Below are positions 1-10,480 of a stretch of DNA of 64,000 nt, one piece after another; position 1 is the first letter of the stretch, and each line of letters begins with the position of its first letter. The stretch is from Aquanectria penicillioides (lineage: Eukaryota; Ascomycota; Sordariomycetes; Hypocreales; Nectriaceae): positions 2,170,001 to 2,234,000 of the forward strand of contig PYIU01000001.1 of NCBI GenBank assembly GCA_003415625.1, written 5' to 3'. The notes beneath the pieces were generated by a model that worked only from the letters and a program-made list of their open reading frames with translations, was not told the DNA's origin and did no database searches. The translations under genes and the position numbers were made by a program.

Positions 1-324
1 CAGATACCAAACCTTTTTCTTCTTCACTTCGATTTCCAAGTAACGTAATTGTTCCATGTGAAAGATGTTCAAGCGATTGTATGATCTGATAAAGCTTTTG
101 ATATGTAGTCGTGGGGAATCGCCGTCATTGAGACTCCGATATCTCTATCTGTTGGTACATGGTCGTCGTCTAATCCAAGCTAGTAATGGTACATTTATCT
201 ACACAATAGCACCTACAAATCCTCCTACGCCGCGTTGATGCAGAAAAATAGAGCAAAATATATGTAGATGAGTCGCGATTATCATTATCAACGGCATACT
301 TTGCCGTCGAAACAGTGTTGGGTT
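1..324. other. Window edge, no gene seen
   Basis: The sequence before the stop codon of the aspartyl-tRNA synthetase gene is moderately AT-rich and shows no supported coding region. It probably contains the 3' untranslated region of that minus-strand gene. Confidence 0.5.
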
Positions 325-2515
325 TTACTGGCCCTTGCGAGGCTTGAGCTGCAGTCCATACGGCTCAAGTTGTTCGTTTGTCAACTTGCTCGGCGCCTTG
401 ACGAACGGATCCTCGCCCTTCATGGTCTTGGGGAAGGCCATGACATCTCGGACAGTGGGCGTATCGGTCATGAGCGCAACCAGTCGGTCAAACCCGAGCG
501 CGAAACCGGCGTGTGGCGGACAGCCTGATCGCAGGGCCTCGAACAGATGCGCAAAGTCTCCAATGCGCTTGTCCGTCATCTTGAGAATGTCGCGCATAAT
601 GTAATCTTGTAGGTCTGCAATGTGGATACGCTCGCTGCCACCACCGACCTCAACACCGTTCAGGACCAGGTCGTAGGCCGCGCTCTTGGCCTGGAGAGGG
701 TCAGTGAGGAGGAGCTCCAGATCGGCCTTGGAAAAGGGGGCAGTGAATGGGTGATGAGAGGCAGCAATTCCCGCGGCACCCTCCTGGCCCGGCTCGCCCT
801 CTTCCGTGGGCTTGAACATGGGGAACTCGGTGACCCAGACGAACTGGAGCGATCCGGGCTCGCCCATGGCTGGCTTCGTCATGTGTCCAGCTTCAACCAG
901 GGCCTTCCAGAGCATGTTGCGAATCTCGCCAATCTTGGTCGATCCAGAGCAATACTGACCCACAGGCTTCTCTCGGGCCTGGAAGACGACTAGGTCTCCG
1001 TCGTTGATCTCCTTGCCTTCGGTGATGAGATCTAGGGCGTTTTGGTATTCAAATCCGAGAGACGAAAATCCGCCGAGGGGCTTGCTAGTATCGCAAATGA
1101 GAACCTGAGGCTTTCCGTCAGGGTTTTCACCTAATGCTGGAGGAAGCTCGTCCATGAACTTGATGACAAAATCTCGCGCCTCGGCGGGAGAAACACCGTC
1201 AAGCGGGAATGTAAAGGCCTCGACATGAGGATCCTCAAGATGGGTAATCATGCTCACAAACTGCTTGTAGGGTTCAAGATCGGGGAGGGCATGAATCTAT
1301 CACAGATTAGTCTGGATTCAACATTTTCAAGAGGGTATAGGCGACATACCTTGCCAGGGATGCGAAGATCTGGTTTGTCGCTTCCATAAGCTCGGATACT
1401 GTCCTGGAACTTGAGCGTTGTAAACTTGTGGGCATCGAGCTCATCAGGTCCTCGCGGAGTGCTGGGGATTTCAGACACAACCGGAACTCGTTCTCCTCGG
1501 ATTTCCTTGAAGCTCTTGGCGGGTCGCAGAGCCTCAATTGCGCCCAAAATGATATCGTTGATGTCCTGGCGAACTCTTGGCGCACCGGCAAATGCCCACT
1601 CCATATCCAACTGTGTGAACTCGGGCTGGCGATCAGCACGGGAGTCCTCGTCTCGGTAGCACCGAGCCCACTGCATGTATCTCGAAACCCCTCCTGCCAT
1701 GAGCACCTGCTTGTACTGTTGGGGGCTCTGGACCAAAGCATATGCCATGCCGCGCTGGCGCATGGGGACCAAGAACTCCCGGGCACCTTCAGGCGTAGAC
1801 TTGAAGAGGGTAGGCGTCTCAATGTCGGTGAATCCCTTCTTCAGCAGACCCTGGGTCAGCTCACCCTTGAGCCATGACCGGAACTTGAGTCGAGCCTGGA
1901 GCTCTGGGTGGAAGCGGATCTGGTAATGGCGCTTGGTCTGCGGGAACTGGACCTCGGGGGTGACGATAAGGTTTTGGGGTACGGTGTTGAGAGCTCGGAT
2001 ATCCTTCAGGTAGACCGTAGACTTGGAGGATGCATCGTTGAGCGCCTCTCGCGAGGCGTCAGCGGCTTCTTGCTGGACGCTGACGAGGACGGGGCTGTTG
2101 GCAGGGATTTGGCGGAATAGGGCATGGGCTTCGGAATCGTTGCCGGCATCAGAGCAGATTTGAATTACTTCGCCCGAGGGAGTGGTGAGATCAGCAAAGG
2201 AGAGGTTCTTGGAGATGTTTCGCCTCTTTCCTAGAAAGCCGACTTGTTTGCCGTCTGTGCCATTTTCGAGAGGAATATCGGCATTGTTATCTGGTTGCAA
2301 ACACGTAAGCTGATGCCAAGCTAGTACAACAATACATGTCAAGGAACTATACATTTATCCCAAGCGCCCAAGAGCTCGTCCCGCTTAGAAGCGCAAGCGT
2401 AAGAGCTTTGGGTAAAGCTCCTCGAGAGGCATTGACGGGCCCGGAGCGAGGCCAGGGAACTGGTATAGGCCCCGCGACGCAGCGCCAGGCTACAGCGACC
2501 GAGAGGAAGCACCAT
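325..2515 (-). CDS. MSD1: Aspartyl-tRNA synthetase, mitochondrial
   Basis: Charges mitochondrial tRNA-Asp with aspartate. The model has three exons, 2515-2353, 2290-1350 and 1296-325, giving 691 residues in one frame; the introns are 62 and 53 bases. Exon 1 encodes an Arg/Ser-rich, acid-free leader (MVLPLGRCSLALRRGAY at the start), as expected for a mitochondrial presequence. Class II synthetase motif 2 is visible around RCYRDEDSRADRQPEF, followed by FTQLDMEW, and motif 3 as GFALGFDRL near the C terminus. The GAD-type insertion between motifs 2 and 3 typical of bacterial/mitochondrial AspRS is present. The first intron uses a weak GTATAG donor, so exon 1 is slightly less certain than the rest. 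The family assignment is secure; mitochondrial rather than cytosolic location follows from the leader and from the bacterial-type architecture. Confidence 0.93.
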
Positions 2516-4688
2516 GGCCGAGAAGGCAAACTCAGCAGGTCGACAATGGAATCAATTGAGTCATGATTGAGGCCAAGGTCTTGGTGGGCCGACTCTGCGA
2601 AAGATGGAGGTGAGCTACCGCCTGGGGAAAACGTTACGCCGAAGAATTGCCCGCCGAACCCCACTACGCGCCAGCTGCATGGATCCTTTAAATTTTCGGA
2701 TGGCCGTTCGCATTTTTCTTCCTTTTCTCTTTTTCTCTCTATGACCCTTCCATTCAAATAAATGTGAGTACCACCAATCTGCCTCTGCAAGCATGCATGC
2801 CCCGGCCGAAAATTCTGCAAATGAATCCTTTTGCTGACTCTCCTATCTTTTAGATGATGAGAACCGCGTGCATAATATGATGTAGATACCACCTTCTCGG
2901 ACCCCGAAATCCTCTCCTTCGGGAGCTTAAGCGGTCTCGGGGCGAGAGGAGGCTGGCATCGTGAATTGGGCGTCCGACACACGACCTTGTTATACCATCG
3001 GAACGCGATGAAAAACAGCTCTGACTTATTATGAATGGCAAAGGGAAATTTCCTCGTCAGCACCAGGGGGCGGCGTGGTCTGTGAGTAGTAGCTACATGG
3101 GTATGACGGGCTGACCGTGTTTCAATTCCATGACTACTGGAAGACGCGCCACCCCAGACGGGATGAACCTGGAGGTATGTTTATTTCGGTTTTGTTAATT
3201 CTTCTGCGTTTTTTTATTCCTTTCTGCGTTCGTTCATCTTTGCAAGGTGATGTGCTCCTGTAATTTACATCGCTTTTGGCACATCTGCCCATCTCTATCT
3301 TATCCATCAATTGAAAAGAAGGAAAAAAAAAACGAGAAAAGAAATTTAATATAAATTACACTTTCCCCCAACATCTGGGTCCGCGCCTTTTCCCTCGCAA
3401 ATCTCTTAGACTCTTGGTAGCGCACTGCCGACCCCATGTTCCCTGCCCGTCAAAATGAGGAATGGATGGATCGGGATTCTGGGAGCCACCTCCCGAATCC
3501 TTTGCAAAAGCCCCAAACGTTGTGGCACGTGAACTGAGCGTATCAAGCAAGCAAGCAATCAGGAAACCTTGCTGTGGGATTTCCGAACCCGGACTGCCTC
3601 ATTCAACGACAGGCCAATGAGAGGTGTGGCGATGGCACTGCTCGGGACCCGTAGCACCGCCTTATCTCGAGCAGTCGTGTGCGTGTGCAGTTGCATTTGT
3701 GCCCAGTTGACCACCAGGCTGTGCGCGCTCTGCCCGAGCCGGGCTCCCGGCGCGCTCTTTCTAGGGATCGCTATTAAAATGAAATAACAGTGGATCCAGC
3801 ACACGCTTTCGTCTTGTCCGGCTCACCAGAGAGTTATTGACGAGCCCACGCTGGCTCGTCGAGTCGTCAGTGCTCGCAGCGGGCTGGTGACGACATCTAC
3901 GCCCCTGTGTCCCCTGCAATTCCCCCAACATCACACACCACACCCCCTGGAATTACAGTGGCAGGCGGTCCGCTAGACGTAGGTAGAATGTAGATACGGA
4001 GACGAGGCCACCCAGCTCGGCGGGCTTGTTAGCGCGGTACGCGACCTGTTGACGGCCCAGCCACCACCGGACGCCTGGCAGCCAGCGCTTCCAGAAGTAT
4101 CCCGCAATCTCAGACCTGGCGCTGGTTCCGGCTTCCAGAGAGCTGGCCCAGCCGTCCTCCCCTGAGAGCCCACTGCAAGCCTGCTAGGAGACCGCTGCTA
4201 GACCGCCCAAACCCCGACTGCTCCCCCAGCTGGACCACCCCCCTCCCCCTGCTCCAATCGGCCACTGTGGATGAGTTCGGTAGGCTGGGCGCTGTCTTGT
4301 CGTCCTGCCACGCTCACTGATCCCACACACCCCCCCCGAACCATCCATCCACGTCCCCTCCCCCCCCGGCCTGAATGCGGATATCTCTCTGGCTCTGGCT
4401 CTGGCTCTGCTGCGTGTGCGTGCTGCTGTGTCCGTGTGTGTGAGTTGTGTGTGTGCTGGCGACCTGAACGACGACGACGACAGACGACGAGCTTCCAGCT
4501 TGCTCCGCCCCGCAACATCACCACTATCGCCTTTCCTCGGTCCTCGCTTGCCTCCCCCGGAACGCCGGTGTTCCCCCTTCGGCATCATCATTGCCCTCGT
4601 CGCCGGCCCGCCATCACTGTGCTCCGTCCCTTCACTTCCGCCCTCTCCCTCCGGCGACGCCGCCGTCAAGCTTGCCTCAGCTGGCACC
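2516..4688. promoter_or_regulatory. Divergent intergenic region, 2.2 kb
   Basis: This region separates the divergently transcribed AspRS gene and the ANTH adaptor gene. No open frame in it looks like a protein. The 700 bases before 4689 are C/T-rich with runs such as a triple GGCTCT repeat (about 4391-4408) and alternating GT tracts (about 4425-4456), which suggests a long pyrimidine-rich 5' leader for the adaptor gene. Confidence 0.5.
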
Positions 4689-6943
4689 ATGTCCAGCTCC
4701 TTCGAAAAGTCCGTCAAGGGCGCGACCAAGATCAAGGTTCGTCTGCTCTTCCGGTGCCTGAAGCCTCGACACCGTCGTCCCCGTCAACCTGTCGAGCTTG
4801 GCCCCCCTCCAAAGCTAACGCATGAGTCGTTGCGCAGAATGCTCCGCCCAAGACAAAGTACATCGAACACATCCTCGTGGCCACCCACTCTGGCGAAGCA
4901 GGCGTCGGCGAGGTCTTCCGCGCCCTCCAGTACCGCCTGCGCGATTCGACATGGACCGTCGTCTTCAAGGGCCTCATCACCGTCCACCTCATGATCCGCG
5001 AGGGCGCTCCCGATGTAACCCTCGCCTTCCTCTCCACCCACCGCAACGTCCTCGCCATCAGCAACTTCACCGACGGTATGTCAACCCGATCCTCATTTAC
5101 TCTCCCCGCGACAAGTCGAGCAGAGACCCGTAGAGCCAGGTAATTGACTTGTCCTGCAGCCCAAATCCAGGGACGCAACATCCGCCACTATGCCCAATAT
5201 CTCACCGAGCGAGCGCGAGCTTTCAGAGACACCAAGACCGACTGGGTTCGCGCACCCGAGACGAGGTTAGAGAAGATGTCGGTTGAGAAGGGCCTCTTGC
5301 GCGAGACCGAGATCGTTCAGCACCAGCTGGCCGCCCTCCTCAAGTGCGATGTAAGTTGACGTCCCATGACGACGGAGCTATTCTACGACATGCTTGTCCC
5401 GGTAGATTACGAGCTTACGCCTCAAAACAGGTCATGGAGAATGAACCCGAAAACGAAATCACAATCACCGTCTTCCGACTGCTCGTCTTAGATCTGTTGG
5501 CCCTGTTCCAGGTGCTCAATCAAGGGCTGATCAGCATCCTAGGTCCGGCTCCCATCCCATTGTCCCGCTGTCTCAACCCATCCCATTATTGACCCCTCAT
5601 GTCTAGGCCGCTTTTTCGAAATGTCCAAAGTCGACGCCGAGCGCGCAATGTCAATCTACCGAAACTTTACGAAGCAGACTGATCATGTAGTGCAGTACCT
5701 GAGCGTCGCCAGGCAGTTTGAACACCACACTCGGGTCGAGGTCCCCAAGCTCAAGCACGCACCAGTAAACCTAGGCAAACAGCTCGAGGAGTATCTCAAC
5801 GACTCCGATTTCGAAGTTCACCGACGACAGTACCTGGCCGAGCAGACTGTAAAGAAGAGCGGCGGCTCCGGCTCCGGCTCCAAGCTTCCAGCAAGCTTGA
5901 GAAAGAAGGAGACTGAATTCAAGAAGGACAACGAGTTCCCCGAGCCTGCATCCAACAACCCGTTCCCTACCTCGAGCTCAAGCAGCGCCAAACCCGCCGC
6001 CAAGACTCCTGCGGATGATTTAATCGACTTCTTCGACTCGATCGAACAGACCCCGGCGCCGCAGCCGCAGATGGTACAACCTCAGCAGCAGATTGGCGGA
6101 CCACCCATCATCGGCCTCTCTTTCCAGCAGAACGGCTTTGCGGCCCAGCCTAACATGGTCGCAAACAGCCCGTTCCCGCAACAGCCCACAGGTTTCATTC
6201 AACAACCTCAGCAGCAGCCGCAGCCGCAGCCGCAGCCGCAGCCACAGCTGCAAACCAGCTTCACGGGTGCCGGATTTGGTGGCTTCTCGTCCCAGCAGAC
6301 TTTCTCGCCGAACTCACTCGGTGCTATCCCTCAGGACTCGGTTGCAAGCTTCCCCGTCGTCTCTCCCGTGACGACACAACCCATGCAGAATGGCCTCCAG
6401 ACCCAAACCCTCCAGCCTCAAGGTCTCCAACCCATGGCCACGGGAGCGCAAAGCACCAATCCTTTCCGCCAGTCAATGCTCATGGCCCAGGGAACCGGCA
6501 TGCCCACGGCCCAAATCCCCATCCCGCCAATTCCCGCATCCGCCTCAACGCCCGCCCTCAGCGCAAACCCCAACCGCCTATCCACGAATCCCTTCGCCCG
6601 CAACCTGCAGAACGCCGGTCCCTTTCCCGCAAACCCCAACCCGATTCCCCAGCAAGTTACAGCCGCACCTCTCGTGGCCTCTGCCACCGGCACCAATCCC
6701 TTTGCCAGGCACGCGGCCGCACCCCCAGCTCCAACTCCCGATCAACGACCACAGACCGCTGGTGGCGCTCTCGCACCTCAGCCCACCGGCAGCACCAACC
6801 CTTTCCGCCATGGCGCCTTTGTCAATCACAACACAGGAATGGGGTGGCAGCATAGCCAGCAGCCTATGGGAGGTGGCCTCGACCAGCTCGATACCGTTCA
6901 AGTATTCCCACGACCAGCTCAACAAGCAGCCTGGCAACAATAA
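4689..6943 (+). CDS. ANTH-domain clathrin adaptor, AP180/CALM type
   Basis: Endocytic adaptor that binds PI(4,5)P2 through an N-terminal ANTH domain and recruits clathrin and EH-domain proteins at the plasma membrane (family knowledge of yeast Yap1801/Yap1802). Exons are 4689-4736, 4838-5075, 5160-5350, 5431-5542 and 5607-6943, 641 residues, all in frame. The ANTH domain occupies roughly residues 1-290 and begins with the expected KGATKIK and KYIEHILVATH segments. The C-terminal half is low complexity, rich in Gln, Pro and Asn, with a Gln-Pro repeat (about 6210-6245). It carries five NPF tripeptides for EH-domain binding (NNPFPTS, TNPFRQS, TNPFARN, TNPFARH, TNPFRHG) and an acidic DLIDFFDSI motif of the clathrin/AP-2 box type. 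Intron 4 has an unusual GTCCGG donor, but the join restores ILGRFFEM without a break. Confidence 0.94.
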
Positions 6944-7653
6944 ATCAGGCAACACCATTCTTGCCTTGCGCCCTCTCCACATCTCCTACTAACCCTTTAA
7001 AACACCACATTTACCTCCACGGGCTTCCTCGTCCCCCCCGTTTCACCATACCCTCGAGCCCTTTTACGGAAGCCTACATCTCTATTTTATACCTTCTCCT
7101 TTTCGCATTGTCAGCGAGGCGTTTCTGGGGATGAGATTGAAGAGAGAAGAACACAGAAGATGAAATTCGAAACACCAAAAAAAAAGGAAGGAAAGAAGGA
7201 AGAGAGGAAGGAATTTGGGCATGAATCGAACTGAACTGAATTGAAGCGAATTGAAGGGGTTTCGATATTTGTTTGCATGGGACGGGCGGGATATACATTG
7301 GCGGCGGGCATTTCGGAGCCATAACAGAGACAAAAAAAAATTAACCACAAATCGCAACCGTTCCACGACAGGTCCATCCATCTATTATTAAACTCACTTT
7401 TATTGCTCTAGAAAACTGGTGACAGTTTTGTCCTTCCGCTTTGGGCTCGTCTCACACTCATCTCTCCCGGTTTGATTGACTTGGCCTTTTTATACTCTTC
7501 TTTTCTTTTTGTACTTTTACTTCTTTCTCTTCATCTTCAGTCTTGTCGTGAAATTTCTTCTTGGTCTAGTTTTAGTCACAAATTCCAAAGAAATTATTTT
7601 GTATTAAAAAAAAGATGCTCGATTTCCTTCATCTACTTCTCTTTCTTCTTCTT

Positions 7654-7684
<31 letters not shown>

Positions 7685-8024
7685 TTTCATGAGGAAACCT
7701 GAACTCTTGTTTTTCTTTGTTTTCTCAATTCTCTGGTCATGGCCTGTTACCTTTAACCCTTGGTATCGTTGAGCCCGTTCTTCTCCCCATGAGTCTATTT
7801 CGGCCGAGTGGATTTTTTTCTCCTTTCTTATACTCGAAATGCTCGTACGTGTGTCGTGTTTCCCCCGAAACCCTTTCCAATCCCATCCCCTGATTTGAGA
7901 CAAATCTTCCGAAACGCCATAGCTATGCTCTCCTAAGCGAGGAATAATACAGATATATCAAAAGCCGAAACATGATCCCCCAAAAGTTCCAATTTGCCCG
8001 TTTCCCTCTTCTTTTTCGCATGAT
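6944..8024. other. Convergent 3' region with CTT microsatellite
   Basis: The ANTH gene and the TFB3 gene converge here. No coding region is supported. The segment is T-rich and includes the trinucleotide repeat listed separately; the rest is likely 3' untranslated sequence of both genes. Confidence 0.5.
7644..7683. repeat. (TTC)n trinucleotide microsatellite
   Basis: An uninterrupted run of about 13 TTC units is seen, flanked by impure T/C-rich sequence. It lies in noncoding DNA between two convergent genes. Confidence 0.9.
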
Positions 8025-9137
8025 TTAGAAAGGATCGTCGAGATCCATCTTCCCTCCCGTAGAGCCGGATGTCACAGCCTCCATAGCCCCCGCTGTCGAT
8101 ACGCTCCTGTCAGGCTTCTCCTCGCAGATGAAGACGCCCAGGCCGGAAAAGGCCTCGAACAAGGCACGCGTAAGGTACTCGTCCGGGCTGTATCCTCCGG
8201 CGCGGAACTCGGTCTTAGTGCGTGTCACCTCCACCCACTCGTTTGTGTAGCCTGCCAGCTTCTCGGGGGCCACATCCACGCGGTCGGGTGCAACAACCAA
8301 GCCGCCATAGGGGTCGTAGGGCTTGTCTTCCACCACATGGACCTTCTTGTCTCGCAGACCGCGGATGGAGAGGCTTCCGGCACCGGCAGCTGCCGCCGCA
8401 TCCAGGACCGCATCCCTCTTTTGCTGGCCGCGCTTCTTGAGCATGATGCGGTCGAGAGCCTCGGTGGCGCGCCCGACCTCGGCGTTCTGCAGCGAGTTAA
8501 GCATCTCCTCCTGCAGCTTGGCAGCGCTGGCTTTTTCGTCCATCTCGGCTCTGCGGTCCTGCATACGTCGTTGACGCGCAGCCTCCTCCTCGGAGGCAAT
8601 GCGTCGCTGGCGAGCCTCGTCGGACTCACGGGCTAGGCGGCGGTTGCGCTCAATGTCGGCCTTGTGGCGGGCCTCCCACTCCATCAGCTGCGTTTCGGCC
8701 TTGCGGCGGGCATCGTCGGAGCCGTTGACGAGGTCGTCGGTCAGACACTCGACCATGTAGAGGTAGTCATTGAAGGCGTCGAGCGTCTCGAAGTCATCCT
8801 CGACCTTGTTGAAGACTGCAGCGACGCGGCGGCGAATGTCAACCTCGCGCTCAACGGTGAGGTCGGCGAAGAAGGCTGACTTGAAGCCGCGCAGACGGAG
8901 CGTCTTGTGGCAGCCGGCGTAGGGGCACTGGTTGGGGCCGTCCTTGAAGATGCGCTCCACGCAGGTCTTACACATGCGGTGATAGCACTCCGGGTTGATA
9001 CGGAACTCCATGTCCCTGTTGAAGTAGCGCGTGGTCTTGCACACGGGGCATGTTTCGTCCTGGTCGAGCGGCGGAAGAGAGGCGGCGGTCGTGCTGGATG
9101 CGTGGCGCACCGAGATGGCGCCTCCGGGGCGGGACAT
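8025..9137 (-). CDS. TFB3: TFIIH/CAK assembly subunit Tfb3 (MAT1)
   Basis: RING-finger subunit that joins the CDK-activating kinase to core TFIIH and supports Pol II CTD phosphorylation and nucleotide excision repair (family knowledge). It is a single exon of 370 residues. The C3HC4 RING is visible: C30-P-V-C33, C51-Y-H53, C56-C59 and C71-C76. It is followed by a long Arg/Glu-rich helical region (roughly 100-250), including QLMEWEARHKADIERNRR, which matches the MAT1 coiled-coil domain, and by a divergent C-terminal tail ending in MDLDDPF. It shares a short divergent promoter with the NudC-like gene. Length and domain order agree with fungal Tfb3 proteins. Confidence 0.95.
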   Translation of the reverse strand: MSRPGGAISVRHASSTTAASLPPLDQDETCPVCKTTRYFNRDMEFRINPECYHRMCKTCVERIFKDGPNQCPYAGCHKTLRLRGFKSAFFADLTVEREVDIRRRVAAVFNKVEDDFETLDAFNDYLYMVECLTDDLVNGSDDARRKAETQLMEWEARHKADIERNRRLARESDEARQRRIASEEEAARQRRMQDRRAEMDEKASAAKLQEEMLNSLQNAEVGRATEALDRIMLKKRGQQKRDAVLDAAAAAGAGSLSIRGLRDKKVHVVEDKPYDPYGGLVVAPDRVDVAPEKLAGYTNEWVEVTRTKTEFRAGGYSPDEYLTRALFEAFSGLGVFICEEKPDRSVSTAGAMEAVTSGSTGGKMDLDDPF

Positions 9138-9499
9138 GATGGCGCTGCTTCCCTTGCCGTGTGCAGAGGGAAAGTGCTACGAGGGAATTGATTCTCGGAG
9201 CGGGGGGGAAAATCGAGGCAATCGAGAGCCGGCGTTGGGTGTTTGGGGGAGGCCCGTGGTGAAGGTTGGTAATGCTTTTCACGAGACGCCATGGATGATG
9301 TTCAGGCACGGCTGAGGTAACCAGGGAGCTGGGCGCGATCGAGAGCTCCCCATTGGCTGGAGCTGTACACGTCTGGGCCCACCCTCCACCTGCCCCTCCA
9401 TGGGCAGTCCGTCAGCCTTCTCGTAGCTGCCCGCTTCCATCGTCTTCTGTCCATCCAACTGCACATTTCTTTGCAACGCTAAACATCTCTAGCTTGACC
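9138..9499. promoter_or_regulatory. Divergent promoter, TFB3 and NudC-like gene
   Basis: A 0.36 kb region separates the two start codons. It is GC-rich near TFB3 and shows no clear protein-coding frame. No specific binding site stands out. Confidence 0.5.
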
Positions 9500-10306
9500 A
9501 TGGCCGATTCTGACAAAGGTGCGTTTCGGCTGGATTTATTATTCACATAAATACAGACTTCTCCCCCTTGCGCAAGATTCCACCAAAAATTGTCATTCGC
9601 TGATCATGGCCTCTCCCGAAGCAGTTGTCTCTGGCGAGGACGCAGCCGCCCGTGCAAAGGAGGCTGAGGAGCAGGCTGCTCTGCCATACAAATGGACGCA
9701 GACCATCGCCGAGCTCGACCTCACCTTCACCGTTCCCGGAAACCTAAAGTCAAGGGATCTCGTTGTTGCCATCAAGAAGCAAAGCATTTCCGCGGGTATC
9801 AAGGGCCAGGAGCCAATCATTAATGTACAGAAACCTCCCCCCGTCTAACATGTACTCCACACATTTGCCATTCAGACACATCAGTCTGGTTAACATCATC
9901 CTCTGCGCCGTCTCTATCCCACATTTCAACGCCGGCTAACCCTGCTTCTCTTTAGGGCGATCTCCCCCACGCCGTTCTTGTTGACGACTCGACCTGGACC
10001 CTCGCATCCAACCCCGACGGCACCAAGACGGTCGAGATCCACCTCGACAAGGTCAACAAGATGGAGTGGTGGGCACACGTTGTCACCAACGCCCCAAAGA
10101 TCGACGTGACCAAGATCTCGCCCGACTCGTCCAAGCTCTCCGACCTCGATGGCGAGACCCGCGGCATGGTCGAGAAGATGATGTTCGACCAGCAGCAGAA
10201 GGAGCGCGGCCTGCCCACCTCGGACGAGCAGAAGCGCCTCGACATCCTCAAGAAGTTCCAGGAGCAGCATCCCGAGATGGACTTTAGCAATGCCAAGATC
10301 AACTAA
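9500..10306 (+). CDS. NudC-like CS-domain cochaperone
   Basis: NudC-family proteins act with Hsp90 and dynein/LIS1 in nuclear migration (family knowledge). The secure part runs from ATG at 9606 to 9824, then from 9956 to 10306, giving 189 residues. It has the p23/CS-type core [24 protein letters not shown] and DSTWTL, the NudC signature [10 protein letters not shown], and the characteristic C-terminal block [19 protein letters not shown] followed by [17 protein letters not shown] longer form is possible: ATG at 9500 with a 19-base exon (MADSDK), a 58-base intron 9519-9576 and in-frame continuation, giving 205 residues. That first intron lacks an obvious branch site, so the true start is undecided; the span given covers both options. 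Confidence 0.9.
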
Positions 10307-10480
10307 GACGACACCAAAAGAATATGAATCGATGATATCCTCCTAGCATCACCATGATGAGCAAGTAAAATCAACCCTGAATTTCGGCTTTCACTGTGAG
10401 CTCTGTTTGTGATGTGCTGTGTCCATGTCTGTGACTTCGTATCTGTCGTGTCTTCATTCCGTTTCAGATCGGGGCCCGTC

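Noticed and set aside
2347..3063. 238-codon minus-strand frame upstream of AspRS
   Set aside because: Most of it is not protein-like. Its end overlaps, in another frame, the real first exon of the AspRS gene that encodes the mitochondrial leader.
4184..4825. Overlapping open frames on both strands before the ANTH gene
   Set aside because: They are low-complexity Arg/Ser/Thr sequences produced by GC-rich leader DNA, lack family motifs and overlap the ANTH start.
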